Shown: positions 34,247 through 43,970 of the stretch, one piece after another
Position numbering within the stretch: the first letter of the stretch is position 1
Layout of the letters: each line of letters starts with the position of its first letter
Source: Pyxidicoccus xibeiensis
GTDB lineage: Bacteria > Myxococcota > Myxococcia > Myxococcales > Myxococcaceae
DNA length: 64,000 nt
Direction of reading: 5' to 3'
NCBI RefSeq assembly: GCF_024198175.1
Contig: NZ_JAJVKV010000005.1
Coordinates: forward strand, 930,001-994,000
Made by a program: the position numbers and the translations under genes
Notes under the pieces: generated by a model
Database searches by the model: none
What the model was told of the DNA's origin: nothing
The model's input: only the letters and a program-made list of their open reading frames with translations

Positions 34247-35765
34247 CTACGGGGCCGGGCTCACCGACACCGACACCGGCAGCGGCACGTAGGGCGCCGA
34301 GTCAGGATGGCGCCGCGCCCATGCCACCGCCCGGTACTGGTCCGCCGGTGCGCCGGTGGAGGGCGCCTGGATGGGCACCAGGCCGTACGTGCCCTTGAAG
34401 GCCGGCTGGCAGCTGCCGGTCTGGTACGAGCCCACCCCGCGGCTGCCACCCACGCGGTGGTAGCGCGCCTTCGACGGAGACCACCTGTAGAGGCTGAGGT
34501 ACCACTCCGTCTTCGTGCAGTCGGCCTGGGAGAGGCCGGCCAGCGACGTGCTCGCGGACACGCGGTACGGGGTGGGCACGGCCCGCGCATTCACCGTGAA
34601 GTCGGCCGCGTACTGCTTGCACCCGGTGCTGTCGTACCCGGTGCCGTTGCTGCTGCCCGTCTGCGCGGAGCCGGCGACGGTCAGCGCATCCTCGGCGGTG
34701 GTGTCGATGAGGCACGCGTAGTGGGCCTTCACCGCGTCGGCGATGAGGTCCCAGTGGTTCACCCGGGCCGTGTTGGACTGCTCGATTTGCAGGCCCTTGC
34801 CATCCAGCGCGAGCCGGTTGACGAAGTTCTCCGGCTCGAAGCCCGCGAGCTTCGGCGGCACGTGCAGCACCTCGAGGTTCTTCCCGCGCAGCGCGTCGGT
34901 GATGACCTCCGCCACGCCCTGCCGGAAGACCTCGTCCTCGCGGCCGCCCACGAGGACGCCAGCGTCCGGGTAGGTGGCGTCGCTGTAGCCGTGGAAGGAC
35001 ACGGCGTAGCGGAAGTCGCGGCCCAGCACATTGCCCAGGCTGGGGAAGCTGGCCTCGTGGAGGTCCGTGGAGGTGATGTGCCAGTGGTCCTTCGCGTTGT
35101 TGGTGCCCGCGTACCAGCCCTTCACCCGCCAGGTGGAGACCTTCGGGGTGGACGCCGGTGCAATCCGCTCCACCTGCTCCGCCGTCTGCATCTCGATGCT
35201 GCCGCCATGGGGCGCGGTGTAGATGAGCGTGTTGTTCAGCCCGTCGTCCGCCAGTCGCTCCAGCAGCTCGTTCGGCTTCGGAGACTGCGCCTGCAGGGCG
35301 TTGAGCTCGGCCTCCGTCTCGGTGGGCGCGTGGTAGGTGATGCCGGCCTTGTCGTTGTTGGTGCCGTGCAGGGCGGTGAGCACCACGCCCGCGTCCGGCG
35401 CCATGTCGAGCCGGGTGACGCCCTCGGTGTGCATCCGCACCACGCCCGTGCCCGCATCGAGCGCCGCGGTGACGGTGCACAGGCCCTCGCCGAACGTGGC
35501 GCCGGAGCCCGTCCGCACGCGCACCTGACGCCCCACCCCGGTGCCCAGCTGCGTCAGCACGTCCTGCGGGACGTGGCAGTACTCCTTAGTAGGCGAAGCC
35601 GGAGATGCTGTTGTTCGTGCCGAGCGTCAGCGTGCCCGACAGCAGCGCCGTCCGCGTGCTCGCCAGCTCATCGTAGGCGGAGGAGGACGTCGTCCCTCCC
35701 TCGCAGCCCGTGAGCGCCAGTGCCACCACACCCAGACCCATGAATCGAAGCGCCATCGCGCGCAT
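34247..35765 (-). pseudogene. Poly-gamma-glutamate hydrolase-family lipoprotein, leader out of frame
   Basis: The enzyme part (34247-35560, 437 residues) carries two PghP zinc-hydrolase blocks, YTAPHGGSIEMQT and AVSFHGYSD, each with metal-ligand His. The gene frame has no signal peptide. A lipoprotein leader (MRAMALRF..LTGCEGG, start 35765) runs in another frame and stops at TAA 35586-35588, just where the enzyme frame would begin (TKEYCHVPQDVL). An in-frame TGA upstream prevents the enzyme frame from extending. A 1-nt gain or 2-nt loss near 35588 joins the two perfectly, so this is a recent frameshift or a sequencing error. A C-terminal domain of ~120 residues follows the hydrolase. Confidence 0.75.
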
Positions 35766-35834
35766 GTCGTTCCCCCTCCGTGTCCCGAGGATTTGCCGAA
35801 GGAACGACAGGCACCGGACATCTTCCCGCGCGAT

Positions 35835-36773
35835 TCAGCGAACGAGCGAGACGACCTCCTCGGCACAGCCCCACGACAGGGTGACGCCCGCGCCGCCATG
35901 GCCGTAGTTGTGGATGACCCGGCGCCCGCCCACGTCCTCCGCCTCCAGCCGAACGGCGGGCCGGCCGGGGCGCAGGCCCACCTTGTGCTCCACGACGTGC
36001 ACCCGGGTCCCAGGCGGGAGCAGCGGCGCGGTGCGCGCCAGGATGCCCTCCACCTGCGCGGGGTCGGGCTCCAGCGACCAGCGCCCCTCCTCCGTCGTGC
36101 CGCCCAGGATGCAGTCCGTGGCACGGGGGATGACGTAGGCCACACCGGCCTTCTCGTCCGCGTCGAAGACGAAGCGGCCCACCGGCGAGGGCTCCACGCG
36201 CAGCACCTCGCCCCGGACGGGATACAGCGTCTCGTCGCCCACCAGCGCGCGGGCGCCCAGGCCGGTGCAGTTGATGACGAGCGGCGCGTCCACCCACGCC
36301 TCCTCCAACGAGCGCACCTCGCGCTGGACGATGCGCCCGCCGAGCGCGCGGAAGCGGTCCATCAGGAAGCGCAGGTAGCGGGGCATCTCGATGACGGGGG
36401 CGCTGAAGCCGTAGCCATCCACGAAGCCCGGAGGCAGCTCCTCCGCGGTGGCCCGGCGGAAGTCCGGCACGCCGTCACGCCACCACGGGTCCTGGACGGG
36501 CGTCCGGAACGCGTCGACTCCGGAGACCATCAGGATGCCCGCCTCCGGATGCTCGCGGCCCAGCGCCTGGAAGACCTCGTAGCTCCGCCGCCCCCACGCG
36601 TTGACGAGCTCCTGCGGATAGACGCGGTACGGATACCAGACGGCGGCCGCGACATCCGACGTGGTGTGCGGCGGCAGCTCCCGCGCGCGGATTTCGACGG
36701 TGTGCCCGGCTTCGGCCAGCCGGATGCCACATGTCAGTCCAGACACGCCACAGCCCAGGACGAGGATGAACAT
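35835..36773 (-). CDS. D-amino-acid-oxidase-like FAD oxidoreductase
   Basis: A 312-residue flavoprotein of the DAO family. The N-terminal Rossmann loop is VLGCGVSGLTCGIRLAEAGHTV, the FAD/substrate region has TTSDVAAAVWYPYR, and the C-terminus shows the D-amino-acid oxidase signature NYGHGGAGVTLSWGCA. GLRPGRPAVRLE and GGTTEEGRW also match the family. The likely reaction is oxidation of a D-amino acid to imino acid and H2O2. No signal peptide. It is convergent with nothing and divergent from CHAT3. Confidence 0.9.
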   Translation of the reverse strand: MFILVLGCGVSGLTCGIRLAEAGHTVEIRARELPPHTTSDVAAAVWYPYRVYPQELVNAWGRRSYEVFQALGREHPEAGILMVSGVDAFRTPVQDPWWRDGVPDFRRATAEELPPGFVDGYGFSAPVIEMPRYLRFLMDRFRALGGRIVQREVRSLEEAWVDAPLVINCTGLGARALVGDETLYPVRGEVLRVEPSPVGRFVFDADEKAGVAYVIPRATDCILGGTTEEGRWSLEPDPAQVEGILARTAPLLPPGTRVHVVEHKVGLRPGRPAVRLEAEDVGGRRVIHNYGHGGAGVTLSWGCAEEVVSLVR

Positions 36774-36907
36774 CCGTCCACCCTACCTTCCCGGGGCTCA
36801 TCCTACCCACCCTGCCAACTGTCTCCCGGGGACTGGGTGCCTGGCGGCCTGGTTTGTTCCCGTGAGCCCAGATGGCCCAAGATGGGGATTCAAGGGAGGT
36901 CCAGCCG

Positions 36908-39676
36908 ATGGCCGGGGAGCTGGGAACACCGCGAGAGCCTGAAGCGCCCCGGCGGCGCCGCCCTCTGCTCGCGCGTGTGGCCTATGCGCTCCCGCTGCTG
37001 GCGGCCGGTGCCTTCATCCTCCCCGGCTCCGGCCCCTCGGCGGACCCCGACGCCGCGCGCATCTGGCTGTCCAACACCGCCACCCGCCCCATCGAGGCGC
37101 GGCTGAGCGTGGTGCCGGCGGACGTCCACCGCCCCTATGTCCCGTCGCGGGAAGCGGAGCACGCCACGCCCGTGCCGCTGCGCGAGCTGGCCCGCCTGGA
37201 GGCGCGCGAGGACCGCGCCGGCATCGCGGCCTCGTACCTCGTCCATGGTGACCCGCAGCAGGCGGTGGCCCACCTGAACCACGCGCGCCCGTCCGCCAGC
37301 CGGGAGAATGACCGGGCCGTCGCGGCCTTCCTCCTGCGGCGCCACGACGATGCGCTCTCGCTGCTCGACGGCGCGCTGGACGCCGAGCCCCGCCATGCCC
37401 AGGCGCTCTGGAACCGCGCCCTCGTGCTGCGCGAGCTGGGGCTGACGCTGCTCGCGGCCGCGGCCTTCGACAGGGTGGCCGCGCTGGAGGAGCCCGGCTG
37501 GAGCGCGGAGGCCCGGGAGCAGGCCAGCGCGCTGCGGGACACCGAGCGTCAGCGCTCGGAGCTGTGGCGAGCCACCCGCGCCGCCGTCATCGCGCTCGCC
37601 ACCGACGCGCAGGCGCCCCTTCCGCTGCAGGAGGCCCGGCGCCTCCCCGGCACCGCCCGCGCCCACTTCTACGACGCGGTCCGCACCGCCCCTTCGGCCG
37701 CGAGGGTCCTCGCCCTGCTCCCGCTGGCGGAGGTGCTGGACCGCGCCTTCGGAGGCACCGCGCTGGTGGACTCCGTGCGGCGCGTGGCGGCCCGGGACTT
37801 TGCCCTCCGGAGGCCGCTCGCCGCCGAGTACGCGAAGCTCGTCCAGCGCACCCATCCGGACCCCGCCCTGCTCATCCGCCGCCTGCGCGCGTCGGGCGAG
37901 ACGGACCTGCTGCTGGGTGCGCTGCTGCTCAGCCCCGCGGTGCCCCGCGAGCCCGCGGAGGTGGAGTCGCTGGCCCGTGGCCTGAGCGACCCGTGGATGG
38001 ACGTGCTGGCGCGCGAGGAGCTGGCACGCCTGGACGACGTCGCGGGGAAGTCCTGGGAGGCCCTCCAGCGACTGCGGGACGCGCTGAGCCTCTGCCGCGA
38101 GCGGGAGCTGGGCCTGCGGTGCCTGGACTTGCAGCGGCGGCTGAGCAGCCGGGCCATCACCGCCAACCGGCTGGCGGAGGCGGAGGAGCTGGCCCGCTCG
38201 GGCTGGCGCGAGGCGCGCGTCCTCGGGGAGTGGGGCCACGAGGCCTTCGCCATCCGCGAGCTGGGGCAGGCGGCGCGCTACCAGTTCCGCGTCGCGCCCG
38301 CCCGCGCCTACCTGGCCGAGTACCTGGAGCGCAACCCGGGCGACTGCGAAGCGCGCGCCTACGTGCACCGCAACCTGGCCTCGCTGGCGATGATGCGGCT
38401 GCGGCCCGAGGAGGCCCGGCGAGCCCTGAACGAGGCCCAGGCCTGTGGCCGCACCGTGGGACTGGTGGGCGCGTGGATATTGGCGGACCTGGGCCGGATG
38501 GACCCGAGGCCGGCGGACGCGGAGCAGGTGCGACTGGAGCTCTCGAAGGTGGACCCCGTGCAGGACCCTCCGGGCCGGCGGGTGCTGGGCACGCTCATCG
38601 CGGCGCGCTTCGCCGTGGAGCGCAACCGCGACGAGGGCAAGGCCCTGCTGCGGAAGACCATCGCCGAGGCCGCGCCGTGGCTGCATGACAACGCCGACGC
38701 GCGGGACGCACGGGCCGTGGCGTACCAGTCGCTGGCCCTCAGCGCCGGCAGGGCGGGCGCGTACGACGAGGCGGCGCAGGTGGTGGCGGAGCAGCTCGGA
38801 GTCACCGCGCCCGAGCGCTGCATGCTGGCCGCCGCGATGGAGGCCGAGCGCACGGTGGTGGTGGTCCGGGGACCGAGCGGGGAGCTTCGCGGGCACCATG
38901 ATGCGTCCCGCAAGGAGCCGCTGGGCGAAGACCTGTCCGGCGTGGTGCCGCGCGACCTGGTGACGCTGCTGCGGGGGTGCGAGCAGGTGGACGTGCTGGC
39001 CGCTCCGCCGCTGGACAGCCGCGCGGGGCTGCTGCCCGCGGACCTGGCCTGGCGCTACCGGGTGGGCACCGCGCAGGCCGCCGCGCCCGCGCCGAGCCGG
39101 GCGCCCCTGCACGTGGTGGTGGCCGACGTGGAGACGCCGGCCCAGCTGCGGCTGGCGCGACTGCCGTCCTGGGAGTCGGCGCCCGCGCCCGCGACGGGCT
39201 CCGTGCGGCTGGCCGGAGCGAATGCGACGCCCTCGCGGGTGCTGGAGGCGATGAAGCGGGCCACGGACATCGAGTTCCACGCGCATGGCGTGCTGGACCG
39301 GAGCCTGTCGGACGCCACCGTCATCGCGCTGGCCGCCGAGAACGACGGCCGGTACGGCCTCACCGCGGAGGAGCTGCGCCGGGTGAAGCTGGAGGGGGCG
39401 CCGGTGGTGCTGCTGGGGGCGTGCAGCGCGGCGAAGCTGCCTTCGCTGCTGCACCAGACGTCCTCGCTGCCGCAGGCGTTCGTGGATGCGGGCGCGCGCG
39501 CGGTGTTCGCGGCGACGGTGGACATCCCCGACTCGGCGGGACGGTTCTTCCAGGCCGTGCGAGAGCGCATTCACGCGGGGGCCCGTCCGGCTGATGCACT
39601 GCGAACGGAGCGCCTGCGCTGGCTGCGAGGGGAGCGCAGCTCGCAGTGGGTGAACCGGGTGCTGCTGTACGAGTAG
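36908..39676 (+). CDS. Orphan TM - TPR - CHAT protease (copy 3)
   Basis: A 922-residue paralogue of the proteins at 14916 and 18987 that lacks the zinc-finger anti-sigma domain and has no sigma gene beside it. It starts with a basic stretch (PRRRRPLLAR) and one TM helix or uncleaved signal (VAYALPLLAAGAFILPG), then the same TPR-like region (QALWNRALVLRELGLTLLAA), and a complete CHAT domain: FHAHG (His 793), LLGACSAAK (Cys 839), FVDAGARAVFAATVDIPD. AAGGGAGG-type ribosome site AAGGGAGG 8 nt before the ATG at 36908 decides the start over 36872. It is followed after 41 nt by a transglutaminase-like gene. Confidence 0.87.
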   Translation: MAGELGTPREPEAPRRRRPLLARVAYALPLLAAGAFILPGSGPSADPDAARIWLSNTATRPIEARLSVVPADVHRPYVPSREAEHATPVPLRELARLEAREDRAGIAASYLVHGDPQQAVAHLNHARPSASRENDRAVAAFLLRRHDDALSLLDGALDAEPRHAQALWNRALVLRELGLTLLAAAAFDRVAALEEPGWSAEAREQASALRDTERQRSELWRATRAAVIALATDAQAPLPLQEARRLPGTARAHFYDAVRTAPSAARVLALLPLAEVLDRAFGGTALVDSVRRVAARDFALRRPLAAEYAKLVQRTHPDPALLIRRLRASGETDLLLGALLLSPAVPREPAEVESLARGLSDPWMDVLAREELARLDDVAGKSWEALQRLRDALSLCRERELGLRCLDLQRRLSSRAITANRLAEAEELARSGWREARVLGEWGHEAFAIRELGQAARYQFRVAPARAYLAEYLERNPGDCEARAYVHRNLASLAMMRLRPEEARRALNEAQACGRTVGLVGAWILADLGRMDPRPADAEQVRLELSKVDPVQDPPGRRVLGTLIAARFAVERNRDEGKALLRKTIAEAAPWLHDNADARDARAVAYQSLALSAGRAGAYDEAAQVVAEQLGVTAPERCMLAAAMEAERTVVVVRGPSGELRGHHDASRKEPLGEDLSGVVPRDLVTLLRGCEQVDVLAAPPLDSRAGLLPADLAWRYRVGTAQAAAPAPSRAPLHVVVADVETPAQLRLARLPSWESAPAPATGSVRLAGANATPSRVLEAMKRATDIEFHAHGVLDRSLSDATVIALAAENDGRYGLTAEELRRVKLEGAPVVLLGACSAAKLPSLLHQTSSLPQAFVDAGARAVFAATVDIPDSAGRFFQAVRERIHAGARPADALRTERLRWLRGERSSQWVNRVLLYE

Positions 39677-39717
39677 ACGCCTTGCCCGTGCGAGACTGCG
39701 TCGCGGGGAAGGGTGGA

Positions 39718-40971
39718 ATGCACATCGAGGAAGCACTGAGCGTCTACAGCCTGCACTTCGACCGGGCCGGTTCGGAGCGTGGCGCGATTCCGCTGTGGGA
39801 CCCGGTGACGGATGCGCGGTTGGGGACGCAGCCCGAGTGGATTCGAGGACACCGCTCGGAGCCGGTGGCCTACGTCCGAGGTGCTGTGCCGTCCGTGGAA
39901 GTCACCCTGCTGGCGAACCACTTCGTGCCGGAGGCATTCGAGCTGAGCGCCTACGGGGACGGTTGCGGCGGGCGGGTCCGGTGGCTGGGCCCGCATCCGG
40001 TGAAGCTGGAGCGGAAGGCCGGGTGGACCACGCTCCCGGAGCCGGTGTGCTTCAGCCGGGCATTGCCCAACCAGGTTGGCACGCATGCGCTGGAGCTCCA
40101 GTGGTACGCGGAGTGGACGGATGCACGGGGCGAAGCGCGCCAACTGTTCCTGGGTGACAGCCGGCACGAGGTCTTCACCACCGGGGCGCCACTGAAGGAC
40201 GGTCTGCCTGGAGGGCCACCGGTGGGGACGTACGCACCGCTGGTGCGCTGGTCCTCGCGGTGGTGCGCGGGATTGGAGTCGAGAAAGGACGTCTGCGACG
40301 CCATCCTCCGGGGGTTGCCGGAGACGCAGCTGCGCTACGGGCTGCCCGCGTGGACGGTGCGCCATATGCTGGTGGCTGGCGGGGGCATGTGTGGCGGCTG
40401 GTATCAACTGTTCCAGCAGCTCGCCAACTGCCAGGGCGTGGCGGTGGAGCGGCGCACGCTGCACCTGAATCCCACGCGCAACGAAAAGACAGGTGAGGTG
40501 CGCTGGAATGCCCTGGTCGCCGTGGCGCCGGGCATCAACCAGGTGGAGCTGAGCCGGCACACGCGCTTCCTGGGCCGTTACCACGACTGCATTCGCTACC
40601 CGTTCGCACCGGACGAGCCCGTGGAGCTGCTGAGTCGGCAGGACGCGCGGTATTGCTTCGAAGCCGGAATGAATGACGGCCACAGCCTCAACTTCCTGGA
40701 GGACGGGGGCCGGCTCTACCTGTACGACCCCAGCTTCCTTACCGAGGCTATTGCGCTGGACATGGCGCTGCCCGAGGCGGACGGCCAGTTGCTGACATTG
40801 GGACCGGAATCGCCGTTCCGCAGGGACTATCTGCACCGGGTGATGCCCTACGTCATGGGCGCACTCCGCGCCAATGGCAGACACTGGGAGGTGGACCTGC
40901 TGCGGGGCAACTACGGCATCACCGTGAAGGTTGAGCAGGTCTTGGAGCTTGGCGTCATGTGGACAGGGTAG
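39718..40971 (+). CDS. Transglutaminase-like protein downstream of CHAT3
   Basis: A 417-residue protein. The N-terminal half is beta-rich (Ig-like, FELSAYGDGCGGRVRWLG). The second half has the order of a transglutaminase-fold triad: Cys 225 in GGGMCGGWYQLFQQLANCQGV, His 322 in NDGHSLNFLEDGGRL and Asp 337 in YLYDPSF, with spacing typical of the family. No signal peptide. It is 41 nt behind the CHAT3 gene on the same strand, so probably the same operon. A cysteine-protease or crosslinking role beside a second cysteine protease is striking; activity is an inference from motifs only. Confidence 0.7.
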   Translation: MHIEEALSVYSLHFDRAGSERGAIPLWDPVTDARLGTQPEWIRGHRSEPVAYVRGAVPSVEVTLLANHFVPEAFELSAYGDGCGGRVRWLGPHPVKLERKAGWTTLPEPVCFSRALPNQVGTHALELQWYAEWTDARGEARQLFLGDSRHEVFTTGAPLKDGLPGGPPVGTYAPLVRWSSRWCAGLESRKDVCDAILRGLPETQLRYGLPAWTVRHMLVAGGGMCGGWYQLFQQLANCQGVAVERRTLHLNPTRNEKTGEVRWNALVAVAPGINQVELSRHTRFLGRYHDCIRYPFAPDEPVELLSRQDARYCFEAGMNDGHSLNFLEDGGRLYLYDPSFLTEAIALDMALPEADGQLLTLGPESPFRRDYLHRVMPYVMGALRANGRHWEVDLLRGNYGITVKVEQVLELGVMWTG

Positions 40972-41154
40972 AAGATGCCAGCTCGGGGCATGCATACGAG
41001 CCTGGAGACACAGCCCAAAGATGCCCCTACAGCTGGCCCTCCTCATGGAGGGTGGGATGACCTTCACGCATCCTCCATGAAGGCCATCCCCACCAGTTCG
41101 ACAGATGCCTGCTACACCGCCGCGCGTTGTGCCGACGCCCTGGCGCGAGCACGA

Positions 41155-43719
41155 CTACGGGCAGGGGCCTGACCTGCCTCCTATAACGGTAAAGTCCCCA
41201 CCAATCGATGTGAGCTGTGACTGGAGCGCCGTCGCGCACGCCGTGGGCAGGGAGGCGTTGTTCCCGATGTATACATATCCACCCACGCTGGTGAGAGCTG
41301 GGACGCCCAGCTGCGTCAGCCCATTGTTGGTCACGTAGAAGTACTCACCAATGCCCGCCAGCGACGTGAGATTCATGGAGGTAAGCGCCTCGTTTTGGTC
41401 CAGGTAGAGGTAGCCGCCAACGTGCGTGAGAGCGCTCGAGCTGACGTTCCCGAGTAGCAGGTTGCGATCAAGGTAGAAGAAACCGGGAATTGTGGTCAGC
41501 TTCGTCAACGACAGGTTTGCAATCTTCGTACGATATAGGGAGAGATCACTTCCGAGTGAGGTGAGGTTTCCCAGGTCCAAGGTGGTGAGTGGGCCGCCCT
41601 GATAGATTGAGATCGATTGGCCGACGCTTGTCAGGTTGGATACGTTGAGGCTCGAGAGGGCATTGTTCGCATCGAGGTAGATGTATTCGCCTACATGAGT
41701 CAGAGCACCGAGGTCGAGTGCACCAAGGGCAGTGTTTCCATTCAAGTAGAGATACTCGCCCACTGATTTCAACTGCCCCAGGTTGACATTCACCAATGCA
41801 GTGTTCTGGTGAAAGTAGGCCTCGTCACAAATGCCCCTGAGCCTTGGCGTATCCACTTGTGTCAGGGCGTTGTTCTGATGGAAATCGAGAGACGATCCGA
41901 TGGTTGTCAGCTTCGGCAGTCGAACACTGACCACGGGGCTTCGGTGGAGACTCACAGAACCCTTGACGGTGGTGAGATTGGGCAGGTCGATGCTGGTCGT
42001 CGTCGCGTTGGTCTGGATGTAGATACTGCCTGTTACCGTCGCATAAGTGGCAAGCTCAGCCACGCTGGCCTCATTCGTAATGAAATAGTCACCATTCCAG
42101 ACCGGAGCGTCTGGACCACACACCCCCGTGCTTGGGTTGCACGTCTCTCCTGGATGGCAGGCGTCTGGCGCATTGCAGACCACGGGTTGGGCACCGGTGC
42201 ATACGCCGCCCTGGCAGGTGTCCACCCGGGTGCAGGCGTTGTCGTCGCTGCAAGTGGTGCCGTTGGGCCTGGGAGAACTTTCGCAGGTGCCGGTCGAAAG
42301 ATTGCACGAGGCGGCGTGGCACTGATCGCCTGAGGTGCATGTCCCACACTCCAGGATGCCGCCGCAACCATCGTCGAGCGGCCCGCATTGGCGCCCCACA
42401 GCCGCGCAGGTCCTTGGCACACACGAGCCGCAGCCAGCACCGCCCTGGAGGGAGAAGGTAGAACTGGCCGACAGGCCAAGGGCGTTGGTGACGGTCATCG
42501 TCACCGAGGGGGTGCCGCCCGAGGGCACGCACGCCGATGCCGTCCAAAGAACCTCGCTCGTTGTGGCGGTATGGGTAGGGGTGCCCAGCGTGCCCGTGCT
42601 GCTGGTCCACGTGAAGCTGAGTGCGCTGCCCTGGGGGTCCTTCGCCCTCACTCGGAAGACGACCGTGCCCCCAGCCGCTGGCACCGTGGCCACCGATTGG
42701 AACGTTTCCACTACCTCCGGAGGGAAACGCCCTGTCGTCGGACGCCCCACGTAGATGCTCAAGCTGCCAGTGCCCTGCCCGCCCCGCCCGTCATGCACCG
42801 CCACGGTGAGTGTGCAGATGCCACCCGAGGGTTGGGCGGAGGGCGTGAAACTGGCGCTGGCGGAGGTGGCATTCGTCCACGTGCCCGCGCACGAGGCCGT
42901 CCACTGGTAGCTGAGGCCGTCCCCGTCGTTGTCGCTGGCGGAGGCCGTCACCTGGGTGACCTGGCCGACAGCGACGGAGGAAGGCGTGGCCGTTACCCCA
43001 GCCACCTGGGGCCAGGTGTTGAAGGAGACGTTGACGGCCGCGTTCCCGGTGTCAGTCCCCACCGTCACGGTGACGCTGAGGGCTGCGGAGGCGCCCTTGG
43101 AATCCGTCACCTGCAGCGTCAGCACCACCGGGCCCGGAGAAGCCGGCGCCGTCCAGACGGTTGAAAGGCTGGAGGCGACGCTGAAGCTGCCCGCGCCGGC
43201 CGTCCATGCGGAGGTAAGGGTGTCTCCCGCGTTCGGGTCCTCCGCGGAGGCCTGCAGGGCTACGAGTCCCCCAGGGGCCACAGTGGCGGGGCTCGCCACC
43301 AGCGAGGTGATGCGGGGCGCCGCGTTGTCGAAGGGTGCCGGCGGATTCACTTCCTGCAGGAGGAGGGTGACGGCCGTCGTCTGCCCGGCCTGGATGGTGA
43401 CGGGCGTCACCTGGCCGGAGTAACGGACGGTGTTGGAAGCGTCGAAAGCCTGGGCGCTGAACGTGCGGCCGGTGCCGGCGGGCAACTGCCCCAGCACCCC
43501 GCCCCACTGCTGGCCCGTCTTCACCAGGGCATCGGTGCGCGTCGTCATGCCAGCGCCGCTCACGGTGAGCTCCACCCGGGCCACGTCGCTGGCGCTCAGC
43601 GCCTGCGGCAGCGTCGCCACCGCCCGAGCACTGCCAGTCGCCTCCTCGTCGCAACCAGCCAGGGCCATCACCAAGCCCAAGGCCAGACACACCAGCCTGC
43701 TTCGACTCTCTTGCTTCAT
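41155..43719 (-). CDS. Large lipoprotein with Ig-like domains, Cys region and L-domain repeats
   Basis: An 854-residue lipoprotein (signal peptide with LVMALAGC lipobox). After a short domain come three or four PKD/Ig-like beta domains (about 130-470, e.g. ITSLVASPATVAPGGLVALQASAED). A Cys-rich segment of the type common in myxobacterial surface proteins follows (about 470-580, CGPLDDGCGGILECGTC; CSDDNACTRVDTCQGGVC), and a C-terminal receptor-L-domain-like run of leucine-rich strands (about 590-854, e.g. LTHVGEYIYLDANNALSSL). It is probably cell-surface exposed. Its third codon positions in the L-domain part are less GC-biased than in its neighbours, hinting at separate acquisition of that part. 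Confidence 0.8.
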   Translation of the reverse strand: MKQESRSRLVCLALGLVMALAGCDEEATGSARAVATLPQALSASDVARVELTVSGAGMTTRTDALVKTGQQWGGVLGQLPAGTGRTFSAQAFDASNTVRYSGQVTPVTIQAGQTTAVTLLLQEVNPPAPFDNAAPRITSLVASPATVAPGGLVALQASAEDPNAGDTLTSAWTAGAGSFSVASSLSTVWTAPASPGPVVLTLQVTDSKGASAALSVTVTVGTDTGNAAVNVSFNTWPQVAGVTATPSSVAVGQVTQVTASASDNDGDGLSYQWTASCAGTWTNATSASASFTPSAQPSGGICTLTVAVHDGRGGQGTGSLSIYVGRPTTGRFPPEVVETFQSVATVPAAGGTVVFRVRAKDPQGSALSFTWTSSTGTLGTPTHTATTSEVLWTASACVPSGGTPSVTMTVTNALGLSASSTFSLQGGAGCGSCVPRTCAAVGRQCGPLDDGCGGILECGTCTSGDQCHAASCNLSTGTCESSPRPNGTTCSDDNACTRVDTCQGGVCTGAQPVVCNAPDACHPGETCNPSTGVCGPDAPVWNGDYFITNEASVAELATYATVTGSIYIQTNATTTSIDLPNLTTVKGSVSLHRSPVVSVRLPKLTTIGSSLDFHQNNALTQVDTPRLRGICDEAYFHQNTALVNVNLGQLKSVGEYLYLNGNTALGALDLGALTHVGEYIYLDANNALSSLNVSNLTSVGQSISIYQGGPLTTLDLGNLTSLGSDLSLYRTKIANLSLTKLTTIPGFFYLDRNLLLGNVSSSALTHVGGYLYLDQNEALTSMNLTSLAGIGEYFYVTNNGLTQLGVPALTSVGGYVYIGNNASLPTACATALQSQLTSIGGDFTVIGGRSGPCP

Positions 43720-43931
43720 GGTTTCTCCGCGCGTGGAGACTGCTGTGAGTCCTCGCCTGGAGGCTGTCCTCCTCCCACGCATGTGGAGGCTCGACAGGAA
43801 AGGAGCGCGGGACTCTACAAGCAGTGCTCGTGCGTCTTCTCCTGAGTCAGCGCCACGCCATAGCGGTCCGCGTTGACCCTGCTGCACGCACGTCTGCGCT
43901 TGGCGTGCGGTGACGCCCGCGCGCCTATACG

Positions 43932-43970
43932 TGTTGGCATTCGCGAGAAAGCGCAGATTCCTGGTCAGCG
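43932..43970 (+). repeat. Solo IS21-like terminus
   Basis: A 39-bp stretch starting TGTTGGCAT and containing GCGCAGATTCCTGGTCA that matches the end of the IS21 element (read inward from 2111 on the minus strand) in about 30 of 39 positions, in the same phase from the first base. No transposase is nearby. It overlaps the last codons of the JmjC-like gene at 43965. Confidence 0.4.

Noticed and set aside
36890..39736. 948-residue minus-strand open frame opposite CHAT3
   Set aside because: Shadow; the plus frame carries the conserved TPR and CHAT motifs.
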